Part shown: in pieces, positions 38,496-48,889 of the stretch
How the letters are laid out: every line of letters begins with the position of its first letter
Position numbering within the stretch: position 1 is the stretch's first letter
Source of the DNA: Neurospora intermedia
Taxonomy: Eukaryota; Ascomycota; Sordariomycetes; Sordariales; Sordariaceae
Reading direction: 5' to 3'
Assembly (NCBI GenBank): GCA_037102815.1
Contig: BTPP01000007.1
Location: 2,232,001 to 2,296,000, forward strand
Length of the DNA stretch: 64,000 nt
Position numbers and translations under genes: made by a program
Notes under the pieces: model-generated
What the model was told of the DNA's origin: nothing
Seen by the model: the letters and a program-made list of their open reading frames with translations, nothing else
Databases searched by the model: none

Positions 38496-39362
38496 TTTAT
38501 GGTGTGCCTTCAACACTGGACAATGAGGTGTGAGTTTTGTCTGGGAAAGAAGTCAAGAAAACGCAGCGCCGGTGCCGGTGTCGGTGCCAGTGTCAAACTC
38601 GGTGTTAGAAGTTAGAACCCCCGGATGATCTGCACTAGTATTTTTGTCAAGCGTCACCCTGAGTGGGTCCCCCTGCCCAGCGCCCGATACGTACATTGCA
38701 GTTACCTCTACACACAGTACACTAGTACATAGTAGTGTCGCCTGCTGCAGCCAGCTTGACAACAGCTACCCGAAGATACTTGAACTGAGAACGGGGCCAG
38801 GGTCGCGTTATTGCCTCACCATTGGGAAAAGATGGCCTTTATGGGAGGTGTTATTTGAAATCCCAAGTCAGGGCCGCTGCCAGGACTGGTCTATCTGCGC
38901 CACCCACTGTGCACCTGGCTTGATAGGCATGACGGGGTCAACCACGAGGGGGCCCGCGCGAGAGTAGAGGTAGAATTTGTTTGGCGGGCAACGAACAATG
39001 CATCCATGTTTCTACAATGCTGCCGCTCTGTGGCGATGAACCGCTGTGCATGTTGCGCGAGGGGACCCACGGTGTATGTAAGTGATAGTGCGCAGGTACA
39101 CCAGAGGTATCCACGGTATTTGGACCGTCCTGACGTTGCGGGGCCGAGCCCCGGCTAGAGTTGTGGGGTAGCTCGACCTTTTCCGCACTTCATGTAGCAG
39201 GCGCATCGCCATCGCTATCGCCCGTCTCCGTCTACGTCGCCGTTGTTTCATCACCGAGAACCCAGTTCCACCTGTCTCGACAGTCAACACGAGGCTCCAA
39301 ATCGCCCGCCAATCTGCCTTATCTCGGCTTCCCAGAGCCCTATTGCCAGACATAGTATAGAC
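38496..39362. promoter_or_regulatory. Divergent ILV1 / RCF1 intergenic region
   Basis: 867 bp of GC-balanced DNA between two divergent start codons. It contains a CCAAT box in ILV1 orientation (about 38,821-38,825), a GCCGGT/GGTGCC hexamer run at 38,568-38,590 with a Leu3-type site in it, and pyrimidine stretches on the RCF1 side. No third gene is supported; open frames here are short and overlapping. Confidence 0.6.
38569..38578. promoter_or_regulatory. Leu3-type site CCGGTGCCGG upstream of ILV1
   Basis: Matches the CCGG-NN-CCGG everted repeat bound by Leu3, the branched-chain amino-acid regulator. It lies 74-83 bp before the ILV1 ATG. It sits inside a GGTGCC-like hexamer repeat, so a chance match is possible. 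Confidence 0.4.
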
Positions 39363-40136
39363 ATGCCCAACTCTACAGACAACCAGGGCTCGGCCCCACC
39401 GGGCCTCTCCTCTAGGCCTCTTCCCTCCTCTTTTGACGACAACGCGTAAGTCAAGCCGCCCTTCGTTGCCCTTCCGGGCGCTGGATTCTCTCGCGACTGC
39501 AGGCCGCATGCGCCCTATACTGACGAGGCCTCATTGTCTTTGCCCCCAAACAGGGACTTTTACAACGAGAATGGCTTCCAAAAGGTGTCCCGCCGTCTCC
39601 GCGAGGAGCCTTTGATCCCCATCGGTTGTATCGCCACCGTTGCCGCCTTCACGGGCGCCTACCGCGCCATGCGCCGCGGTGACCACGAACAGGTTCAGCG
39701 CATGTTCCGCGCCCGTGTTGCTGCCCAGGCTTTTACCGTTGTCGCCATGGTTGCCGGCAGCTGGTATTACGCTGCTGATCGCCAGAAGCAGAAGGAGCTG
39801 TGGAAGCTGAAGGAGCAGCAGGATGCCGAAGAGAAGCGCCAGAAGTGGATTCGGGAGCTCGAGGTTCGCGATGCCGAGGACAAGGCTCTGCAGGAGAGAC
39901 TCGAGAAGAGGAGGAAGAAGAAGGCAGAGCGCGACTCGGCTGCTGGCGCTCCGGATGGCGTTGCCGCCCAAGCCCAGGCCGCCTATGCTGATGCCAAGGA
40001 GAAGGTCAGTAGTCCGGCCGGAGACGTAGCGCCCGAGGATCCCAACAAGTCCAACATCACAGGTGTTCGCGAGCGACTACCCACTTGGCTTGGGGGCTCC
40101 AAAGGAGCCGATGGGTCGTCGCGGGATAAGAACTAG
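39363..40136 (+). CDS. RCF1: Respiratory supercomplex factor 1 (HIG1 domain)
   Basis: Inner-mitochondrial-membrane protein that helps cytochrome c oxidase assembly and the III-IV supercomplex. CDS = 39363-39445 joined to 39554-40136, 221 residues. The family opening SSFDDN...DFY-NENGFQKV spans the splice junction. Two hydrophobic segments follow (about 48-67 and 84-102). The HIG1 type 1 signature Q-x3-R-x-R-x3-Q is exact at residues 76-86 (QRMFRARVAAQ). A long charged coiled coil (103-160) and an Ala/Pro-rich tail complete it, as in other filamentous-fungus homologues (AIM31). It converges on RTC5. Confidence 0.93.
39446..39553 (+). other. RCF1 intron (108 nt)
   Basis: Donor GTAAGT, acceptor ACAG, candidate branch site CTGAC at 39,520-39,524. 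It interrupts an Ala codon (GC|G) just before the conserved DFYNENGF. Confidence 0.88.
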
Positions 40137-40379
40137 GCCGAATACAAACGTGATTGAGGGTAGCCACTCAGGTATGTAAGTATACGTGAATGATGTACGA
40201 TATAATATGGAGAAGTCGGGGACATGGCTTGCACCCGTAGAGGCAGTCAGATCATGAGGCCGCAAACGTTCCGGCCCGCCAGTCTCCCAATGTTTCGTTG
40301 ATATTAATTTTGTTATCCGGTGGAAGAGCCTCACATCCGCTCTTTGGCTAATAAAACTCCCTATGGCAAACTGTTACTG
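40137..40379. other. Convergent RCF1 / RTC5 3' intergenic region
   Basis: 243 bp between two stop codons. An AATAAA at 40,350-40,355 could serve the RCF1 transcript, whose 3' end would then reach to or into the end of the RTC5 coding region. No gene is seen. Confidence 0.5.
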
Positions 40380-42255
40380 TTATGCCATACTACCGCCATT
40401 CCTGTTGCTCCCTACAAGCCCGGCCATCTCGAGCAATGCTCTGTCAGCTTCGATGTCGCCTGTGCCCAGGTTGATCCGCCTTCTGGCTTCAGCTTCTCTT
40501 GCTTCCCACGCCCATCTCTCTGCTTGGTCCTTCGCTTCCTCATCCCCGCCGCAGCCCCAAACCTCCACACTTCCAATTTCAAAACGCTCTTGGAAATCAT
40601 ATTCTCTGATCATGCTCGTATGGAATGCCCCTCCCTTTGAAGCATAATCGTGGGTGAAACAGCCAAACTCGAAGCTGCTATCCAATATCAAAGACACGGG
40701 CCCAAGTGCGGTTATGCTTGAGCGGCGATATGCTTGGCTGGGCCTGGGCGGTGGACAACCAAAAGACACCCCGGCATGGCTCGGCGATGCCGAGGGCCTA
40801 GCGAACGAGATATGATCCTTGTTTAGGGACGATGCCCGAAAGAGGTCATGTATCGGTTCGAGCTGGAATAAGATCGTGTCCTCTCCACCAAAGCACTCTC
40901 GATGAGTGAGTTTCCAGGGCTCGGGGACATAGACCCCAAAGGTGAGTCGCTCGGCTTCGCCCGAGCTGCCACGAGGAAAACGTCTCGGTGGCAAAGAAGC
41001 CCAGAAAGCCGGCGCTGATCCGTTGCTGTGATGGTCAGAATCGTCCCGCAAGCGCGTTCCGCAAACAAGCAGAATTGTCGGCGCCTTCCACTTGAATACT
41101 TTGGCCTCGAAACTGCCCATGCTGAATCCATCCTCGTCACCTGCGTATAAGAGGCGTAGGCGTCGGAAGAGCAGATTACCAGGGAGAAAGAAGGACATTT
41201 GTGATAGGATACTTGCGTTCATAATGGATCCAGTGTCTTGCAATATCGGCTGCTCTGGCTCGGGAAACATAGTTGGGGACCTGGATGTACCCTTCTTGCC
41301 TTTGTGGAAGTCAAGTTCCTCGGAAAAGAGGAAATATTCAAAAAGGGGAGTGAGGCCTCTGAAAAGAAAGGGTAGGCAACTGGCTATGACCTTGCTGAAG
41401 CGGAGATATCCGACGCCTGGTTTCTGTTCCACGTCCAGAAAGGCCGCCAGAATCGACTCAGCTGCTGTCCTCAAGCATTGTAGCCCAGTCCCGGTCACTC
41501 GATTGGGATCGGAGTCCAGACGCCCCTGAGGATCCAGTGGTGCGACAAGAAGGAGGAGCATGATAAACTTCCGAAAATTATCCCCCGGTATCATAGCCTC
41601 ATGAGTGGCAAGCATATTCTGCTGTTTATCAGGAATGACATGGCCCAAAGCATCGAATGCAGCGAGTACCAGTTCGTCATTGTCAAGCGCTTGCCTATCG
41701 TTTCCCGCTTGCTCTCTCGCGTTTGTCAAGCCACTGTGCATATCGGCAGCCGGTCTCGAAAGTTTGCGGTCGTAAACTGCCAGGCTCTTGAACAACAACT
41801 TAGTTTTATCAGCAGCATCCTTTCTCAACACGCGCCGGTATCTATCTGTCATGAGAGTGATCACTATGACCATCTGCTGCAAGCCCAAGAAGGCCGGGGC
41901 ATCTTCCAAGAAAGGGAAGGCAGCAATGTAGGTTACCATCTGGAAGAGCACGGGAGAAACGCCGATAATGTCGGGGACGTTGAGATATGTCGCAATGGTG
42001 CCCTCTTTGAGATAGCCCACACGCTGCTCATGGTGGGCCAGGCTCTTAAAGACTTGCTTCAGCGAATACAATTCGAGAGATGTGAAGCACTTGTCCGCAA
42101 ATATGTTGGCCTGCGGGCATATTAGCATAGTTCAGCGACATAAATGGGCGGTCGGCGGTTCAGCGATACTGAACAACAACACGCACCAGTTCCTTGACCA
42201 ACTCCTCGTGGGATAAGGGAGCCGGTTTCCTCTCTTCTGACAGTACTTGGCCCAT
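40380..42255 (-). CDS. RTC5: Restriction of telomere capping protein 5, TLDc domain
   Basis: TLDc protein; in yeast Rtc5 sits on the vacuole and, with Oxr1, promotes V-ATPase disassembly. CDS = 42187-42255 joined to 40380-42110, minus strand, 599 residues. The start MGQVLSEERK has Gly2 and Ser6, the N-myristoylation pattern, with ACC before the ATG. The N-terminal helical region (24-130) begins ANIFADKCFTSLELYS. The TLDc domain covers about 322-543, with GDEDGFSMGSFEAKVFKW at about 347-364 and the closing FEIGSVEVWGCG at 533-544. A charged helix and the typical end ...RRRINLGTGDIEADRALLEMAGLVG follow. An inserted disordered Ser/Pro segment (about 455-485) is usual in fungi. Length fits filamentous-fungus homologues. 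Confidence 0.93.
42111..42186 (-). other. RTC5 intron (76 nt)
   Basis: Donor GTGCGT, acceptor CGCAG, in phase 0. Splicing joins ...SHEELVKEL to ANIFADKCF, which restores the family's N-terminus. An ATG inside the intron would otherwise give a false start at 42,128. Confidence 0.88.
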
Positions 42256-42739
42256 GGTAGCTGAAGCCACAGCACCTGAAACATGAAGAAGAAAAATAGC
42301 AAGCAGCAAGTCAGGGAGAGTGGTTGTCGTATTGAAACAAGCTCAAGACATGGTATGTTGGTGCATCTGGCCGCGCGCTTACTCGAACTTGGTCTAAGCA
42401 CAGCATGACCCATTCAAAGTATCGCAGGCTTGGGCCGTAAAAACCCGTAGGTAGTTGGGGAGAAGGTGACCTAGAGTTATAGTCTAGAGCGCACCTTCAG
42501 CGCGAGTTGAAGCAAGGGAATTGCAGGAGCTTTGAGAGGCATTCGATCTGATGGATGAGGATGCAGTGGTGTTCAGGGCAGAGATGTACAAGTAGAGGTA
42601 GGTCGACACTGTGCTCAGGCAGCCCAGCAAAGGGGGGGTGATAAGGCCCAGCCTCTTATCAATTAAACGAGGTGCCCACAGGTAATGTCTGTTCACTTTA
42701 GGTACCGTCTGGGTGGGAGTCTAGACCAGTGGTGGCATG
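42256..42739 (-). promoter_or_regulatory. RTC5 upstream region with a possible 5'UTR intron
   Basis: GC-balanced. A GTAAGC at 42,382-42,377 (minus), CTGAC near 42,310 and TTTCAG ending at 42,276 could form a 107-nt intron 20 bp before the ATG. Support is sequence pattern only. Frames at 42,484-42,696 are not convincing genes. Confidence 0.4.
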
Positions 42740-42809
42740 CTGTTCCCACACTCAAACACCTGTGCAGTCTTGGCAAGAGGTGTGTGCGTGCACACACACA
42801 CACACCGCA
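42740..42809 (+). repeat. Left inverted end, unmutated
   Basis: Contains TTCCCACACTCAAACACC, CAGTCTTGGCAAGAGG and a CA-repeat ending CACCGCA. It retains the C and G bases that are T and A in the right end. Confidence 0.75.
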
Positions 42810-43856
42810 TTTGACAAATCTGGCCATTTGACATCGCTTTACACGACTTAACTCAATCGTTTAATATCGAAATCTACCCAAAACTAGTGCAAAAAGTCGA
42901 TATTTTAATACTCTAGATCGTATAGTCGTCTATTTTAATATTTACATTGTCTTTTAAATTATTATTAATATAGTACACTACCCTAATACCTATTAGAAGG
43001 TATTAATAATAATAATATTAATAAATAACGAGTATTTTAATGATGTTATTAAGATTGTTAGTATTAGTGTAAGGAGTATATAGAAGTATAAATGTATTTT
43101 AGCGGATATTAGTAAAGTATTTATACTATTACGAACCCCTTAAAATATTAGAAAGCTTCCTATATAAGCGTTTGAGGTATATTATATATAATATTACTCC
43201 TTATACTTTATTAGTTATAATTAATATTGTAAAGGAAATTATAAACCTCTTTATATTGAAACCCAATTTATACTTTGATGAAATTTATACCTTTCTAACT
43301 AACGAATACAACGTATATATTTCGATTGAAACTATACGGTAGTACCTTCGATAGAATAAATAGAAGAAGAAACGATTCTATATAAAGGTATTATAATAAT
43401 CCCTTATATTAGTAGCTAAGTAGATATTAAAGATTTTTTTATTTATTATAGAAATATTTATATTTTATAACGAATTTAGTATAAACCGAAGGGACGGCGT
43501 TCGTTATATTAATTAAGTACTCCGCAGTACTATTATAATAGTATTAAGTAAATTCGTACGTAGTACGCAATATTACTTCTTCTTAACTATTATAGTAGAT
43601 AAATTATTTAATATACTAGTATTTAGAAGTATAATAGATTTAGCCGGGGTTTGGGACTGGATAGTAAAATACTTACTCCCTAAAATAAATCTATTTCCCG
43701 GTTGCAATAGTATTTTAATAATAGATAACGCTAATTAGTACCCTTATATTAAACTTTAGTACGTATATAATTAGAAGGGGGTTCTATTATAGTATTTGCC
43801 GCCGTACTCTCCTGAGTTTAACCCTATCGAAGTATATTTTAATATTTTAAACGGTA

Positions 43857-44149
43857 TGATACGGGTAACCGGAGTGCTCTGCAAATAACAGTATGATGAT
43901 ATTTGAAAGCGTTGTAAAAGGTGATGTAAAAGGAAGAACCAGAAGCCAACGGCTGGCCCAGAGGGCAAGCCTTATAAGGCTTCCTTATCTTATCGCAGTC
44001 CCATTCAATTGGGACTACGGCTTGCCGGCCGGGTATGACCCCGTCGCGGCAACCTTCATACACGACCGGCCGGGTGGACTGGTCACACGTAACCAGGCAC
44101 CCCATAGCCTTATCTAATCTATGTACAATAATACAACTGTCCGGTATCA
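43857..44149. mobile_element. 293-bp foldback MITE with 5-bp target duplication, unmutated
   Basis: A GC-balanced island inside a RIPed transposase. The ends are TGATAC...GTATCA, and CGGTA flanks both sides (43,852-43,856 and 44,150-44,154). The interior folds strongly: AAGCCTTATAAGGCTT is a perfect palindrome (43,967-43,982), and AGTCCCA/TGGGACT (43,997-44,016) is nested within a GGCAAGCC/GGCTTGCC pair. Two direct copies of CCGGCCGGGT lie near 44,026 and 44,074. No coding potential. Normal composition suggests insertion after the host element was mutated, or a length below the RIP threshold. Confidence 0.8.
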
Positions 44150-44439
44150 CGGTAATTCAAGCGGGTATATTGTAATAAGGGTAGTAATAAGATATTAGAT
44201 AACAATTTTACTATATTTCTTAAACAATTTACGTAGGATATAGAGTATAGAGTATAATAGATTTGTAATTATTTTAAGAATATAAAGCTAGTAATAAATT
44301 AATTTAATAATATTAATAAAGAGTATAGGGAGCTATATATTAATGAGCTAGTTGAGTATAGAGAGACGGGTATTGTATTTGGACGGCGGTAGAGAGTATA
44401 GGTAGGAGCGATGGATTTATAGGTATTAAATTAAATTAT

Positions 44440-44520
44440 ATACTAAAAATACTAGAAATACTATAAATATTAAAAATGTTAGAAGTATTAAAAGTACTAG
44501 AAGTACTAGAAGTGTTATAA
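44440..44520 (+). repeat. 9-bp tandem repeat (nine units)
   Basis: Units resemble TACTAGAAG. In the transposase frame they give a decayed Lys-Tyr-Gln repeat, a likely flexible or coiled tail. Confidence 0.75.
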
Positions 44521-44599
44521 ATTGTATTTATCTATATAATAATATTAAAATACTAGAAACCCCCCTCTTTCGCTATAAATTGATTTATAATATTATTGT

Positions 44600-47250
44600 C
44601 CTTTATTGGGACAGCTAGTAATAGTATTGCCCGCTATAGAAGCGAGAGTTCTAGTGACGCTATATTTGAGTACAGTATTGAATTACGGGTCTCAAGTATA
44701 TATTAATTAGTTAAATTACAGTAATAGGGGTTAGAAAATATATTTATTATAATTTAATTATATTATTAGTACTACGTACTTAATTTTAAAGAAGTTTTTA
44801 ATATTATTTTTGAATACTATATAGAAGTTGTAGTTAAACCCTAGCTTCGTAAATTACTCTACCGGCTACTCTCTAAGCGTAAGTATATCGGGCGGCGCCT
44901 TTTTATTCCGGAATTTATTCTTTAAAGTGAGTAGAACTCTATATACTAATACTATTTTAATTAATGACTTAATATAATAATATTTGTAGAACGCTTTAAA
45001 GAATTTAGTAATAACCTTTTTAACCGGCCGATTAGGCGGGGCGGGGGGTAGCGGTAATAAACGGAAATTAAGAGTCGAGGGTACGGGCGGACGTAGTATA
45101 AATAATTCTCTAATTTCCGCCGGGGATTCTCTAATTTCCTCCTTACCCTCGTCCTTTTCGCCTATTATTAATAGTAGTATAATTAATAGCGGTACTAATA
45201 GTTAAATAGAAATTATAATTACTATAAAGATAGGAGGAGGGTTAGCGTTAGTATTAGTACGCTTAATAATAAGAATTTTATAGTTAGTCGGGTACCTATA
45301 AAATACGGTAGTAAAATATTTTAATAGTGTATATAAGTCGATAGTTACTACTTTGCTTAGTAGGGGGAGAGTGCCTGCTATATTATAATTATAGCTATTA
45401 GCGATTACTAAATTAGTAATAGAGTTGCCGGCGGTATAAGGTAATTAGATTTAAGGATATTAAAAGTAAGGAGAGAAGTGCTAGTATAGTAGTAGGTATA
45501 GTGGGTATAAGGGAGAAGGGTATAGTTAGTATAGACTTTTAAAATTGTCCTTCCTTAGTATAGTTTATAGTAGATTATTTATAGTCTTTATATTAGTACT
45601 ACTATTACTACTATTAATATTATTAATAATATGAATGTTAATTAGTAAATTATTATTTCTTCCCTTACGTTTATTATTATTATTGCTAGTACTAGGGGCG
45701 GCTACTACCTTATTACTTAATATATTTTATATTAGTTTAAATAGTAGGTTAATTATTATAGCCTTCCCTAGCGATATAGTATATGCTTATTTATTTATAT
45801 TTTTAATATTGAAGTTATAATAAATTATATTCCTATTTATAATATAGTATATTTAATATTCAATAGCTTTATTATAATTCTTATACTTATAGTTAAAATT
45901 GTACGCCTATACCTGTGCTAGCTTTTAATATATAGTACTATGTAGCTTTACCCTTATACGCTCCTTTTATTATTAGTCCTCCTCTGAATTCTTTTCGACT
46001 TTTATTAGTATTATATTTATTATAATGCGTTTAGACTTTTCGGTACCGGTTGGAGTTTGTAACCTTTGTAATAATAGTGTATCGATTACTTATAAGGTTA
46101 GGGTAATAAAATGATTAATTAAATTACGAGAGGGGGTAGGAGTAGAGGGTATATTACTACGGGAGGATAGGGTAGTTAGGATTTTATTAGCGGGCGGGTT
46201 AATTAATTGAAATTTAAATAATATAGTAAAATAGTAGTATTAGTTAGTATAGTAGAGGTATAATTTTATAATAGTCTTATATTTAAGGTTATTATACCCG
46301 TTATGAAAATCCTTCCTAAAAATAGTTTTATTATATAAAATAATCCGGACGCGGCGGTTATTGTAGGCGGTGGTAGTATATATAATATTATATAAAGAGA
46401 TTAATTACTTTATTTCTACGGTTATATTATTATTAATAATATTTTATATATAATTTTGCTATATATATATAATCTCCCTAAGTAGTATTGTTCTAAACCG
46501 CTATTCGTAGAATTTACTATTATTTTATTCGATTTTAACCTTTCAAAATAAATTAAAGTCTTCGATAGGGGGTAATTTATTATAATTAGTAGTAATATAT
46601 AAATTAATTATATTAAATTAAACTCGTATTAAATTAGGGTATTTAGGATACGGCGGTAGTATAAGAGTAATCGGCTTACGGATAATATAGGGCTAGGCTA
46701 GTAGCGTTAAGGTAATTAATTTAGTTAGGGAGGCTATATTATTATTATTATTACCCGATAAATAAAACGAGGTATTAAGAGTCTGTTTTTTGGGGGTAAG
46801 GCGGACGGAGAATTGTTATTCGATTTTATTATTATTATTAGAAACTTCTTCGCTACTAGAAATTTTAATGGGTATTATAGGTTTAGGAGAGGACGATAGT
46901 AATTCTAGGATTAATTTTAATTCTAGTTCTAATTCTAATTCTAATTCTAATATAGTAGCCTTCCCCTTCTTAATAGTAGTCTTTTTAATAGCGGCCTTCT
47001 TAATAGTCTTAATAGGAGTAGCCTTCTTCTTAAGTAGAATAGTTTTAAGGATAATTTTAATAAATTACTTAACTTTACGGCTCTTCTTTTTAGGGCGGGA
47101 GGAGGTACGTTATAGAATTATTAGGCTAGGATCTTCCTAATTTTAATCTTCGTCGAAGTAAATTACTAGTACGCCGCTTCGAATATAGGATCGTTTTACG
47201 CCGGCGGGTTTTAAATTAAGGATTATTTTGGGGGGTATTATCGCGATGGA
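44600..47250. other. Possible second gene of the 4.7-kb element, degenerate
   Basis: Both strands have long protein-like stretches, so the strand is uncertain. The minus strand has a Lys-rich basic segment (about 47,090-46,980), a Glu/Leu repeat (46,960-46,915) and an acidic Ser/Glu patch (about 46,870), like a nuclear protein with a basic region. The opposite plus frame (46,790-47,140) is a Ser/Asn- and Leu/Ile-rich mirror and probably a shadow. I recognise no family. Confidence 0.35.
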
Positions 47251-47359
47251 TTTAATTAATTACTAGTGTTGTAATTACTTTGTACGTTAAAATGGCTTCA
47301 AATTAATGTAGAAATTATTGTAAAATAATAAATTTTAACGAAGTTGTGTAATATAGAAG

Positions 47360-47433
47360 TGCGGTGTGTGTGTGTGTGTGTGCACGTACACACCTCTTAC
47401 TAAGACTATATAAGTGTTTGAGTGTGGGAATAA
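47360..47433 (-). repeat. Right inverted end, RIPed
   Basis: Inverted copy of 42,740-42,809. Where the left end has C or G this one often has T or A, for example CACTTATATAGTCTTAGTAAG on the minus strand against CACCTGTGCAGTCTTGGCAAG. Confidence 0.75.
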
Positions 47434-47803
47434 CTGCCTACCTACCTACAAAACTACTATATAGAGGTACTACTCCTAAGTATATATACTAGGATAGACC
47501 CGAGCCGGGCAGCTAGTTTCCTTTTTAAAGTTAGTACCTCTACACACTTATCCGCCTATAACTATAACCCTAACCCACTCCTACTCTTTGGCTCAATATC
47601 CTATTGCCCCGCCTTCTCTACTTAGAGGTGAACATTTTGGACCTAGCTGTTAGGGCGTGTTTGGATGCTCTGAAATTGGGCTCTGAATGGCTCGCTCTGA
47701 AATAGCATTTCAGAGGAACTACACGGACCCTCCTAAACTTTTTTTTTTTTTTTTTTTTTATAAAGAATCAATTTAAGAGCCTCTTGGGTTCTAAACGTTG
47801 TTA

Positions 47804-47835
<32 letters not shown>

Positions 47836-48889
47836 TTTAATGTCTACTTCCGCCTCCCTAAGGGTATAAGACGTGCGCAGCCACTAGATATAAGAAATTG
47901 GCCCAAATCCTCCTTCTATAACCTCTAAAAAGTAGAGCGTAAACTACGGCCTATTACTAGTATTTCCAGCCCCCAAAAAGAAATACCTTAATTAGGGGCT
48001 CCAATTTAGTATTTACTATCGAATTAAGCCCTCGTCCTATCCTTGCCCTAAAGTACGGACCCTTATAAAACTCCGGAGCTAATTTTAAAAAGTAGAGGTC
48101 AATACCATTAAAAAGAAACTATAAAGGGAAAAACTTCTAAAATTAATTTACTATCCTTCTTTAATTAATAAAGAGAAAAGGATAGAGAAAAATATAATAA
48201 TTAAAATACGGCCCAACCGTTTTAGGTCCAATAAATAGTATTCTAAAGTAGAATTTTCGAGGTAGTTATTATTTATTATAACTTTCCGTCGGTAGGCTTT
48301 AAGGCCGGTATTATCGTTCGGCAGTATTATTAGAAGCCTAGTAAATAGTATTATCCTCAGCGCCCCTTTATCTTCCTTTAATAGTAAATATTGAAGAGCT
48401 CGGCTCTAGGCTACTAGCTTATTGAAAACGAAGGTCAACTCTCTAGAATCCCTTTATCATTATTATTTAAATAGAGGGTTTAACTATTATTAGCCCGAAG
48501 GCACCCAAAGGCACCAAATAAAGGTAGTCCTTAGCTTAGCTACCTAACAACCAACTAGCAGTGGGTGCCAAGAGAAAATTATTTGGGGGAGAGTTATTGG
48601 GTTCTGAACGAATTCTCTGAAATTTAGACCAATCTATAATATTTAATTGCCTCAAAATCGAGAAGTAGGGTTCAAAATAGTCTCAGTCGCTCAGCTACCT
48701 CCGATAGCCTATACGTCTCTTCGGACCCACAAAGCCAAATAGTTGTAACATCCGGCCTACCACCCTTACCTACCTACCAATCTGGATATTAGACTATTTA
48801 GCCCTATAAGTCCAAAACAACGCGGCTATACTCCGGTTTGAGCCTAACATAGACGAAATGGTTTATTGTATATAAACCCCCAAATTTCC
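47434..48889. other. Mixed non-coding stretch with homopolymer and microsatellite
   Basis: Moderately AT-rich and less mutated than its neighbours. It contains a 21-T run (47,739-47,759), a (TTA)n microsatellite (about 47,800-47,835) and related words GGGCTCTGAA / GGGTTCTGAA followed by CTCTGAAAT near 47,680 and 48,600, which may bracket a small element. No gene is recognised. Confidence 0.4.

Larger units (their letters stand above)
43030..44570 (+). pseudogene. Tc1/mariner-type (DDE_3) transposase, RIPed
   Basis: Plus-strand transposase remnant. Near 43,190-43,330 it reads like the second helix-turn-helix (LYFDEIYTFL...VSIETIRQYL type). A FYNEF segment at about 43,455 stands where the first catalytic Asp (F-x-DES) is expected. 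PGCNSILIIDNAN at about 43,699-43,737 holds the second Asp. YLPPYSPEFNPIE at about 43,796-43,834 holds the catalytic Glu. All fit the DDE_3 domain of Tc1/mariner-like elements. Several Gln codons have become stops, as RIP does. A MITE interrupts the gene right after the Glu motif. A 9-bp tandem repeat encodes a Lys-Tyr-Gln-like tail further on. Confidence 0.82.
42740..47433 (+). mobile_element. 4.7-kb Tc1/mariner-like element with ~70-bp inverted ends
   Basis: The two ends (42,740-42,809 and 47,360-47,433) are inverted copies containing TTCCCACACTCAAACAC and a (CA)n run ending CACCGCA. All differences in the aligned ends appear to be C/T or G/A. Between them is a RIPed transposase with Tc1/mariner motifs, into which a MITE has inserted, and a further ~2.6 kb that also looks coding. 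The element is unusually long for the superfamily. The left end sits in unmutated DNA beside RTC5. The exact outer boundary and target duplication could not be fixed. Confidence 0.75.

Noticed and set aside
38280-39509. Several open frames of 70-165 codons opposite and upstream of ILV1
   Set aside because: They overlap the ILV1 coding strand or the divergent promoter, lack domains and conserved starts, and are expected in GC-balanced DNA.
42128-42413. Alternative RTC5 start at 42,128 and a 93-codon frame at 42,132-42,413
   Set aside because: Splicing 42,111-42,186 restores the family N-terminus MGQVLSEERK; the alternative start lies inside that intron.
45635-45820. Leu/Ile-rich 61-codon frame that could pass for a small secreted or membrane protein
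   Set aside because: Hydrophobicity comes from AT-rich RIPed codons; it has no cysteine pattern and lies inside a degenerate transposon.
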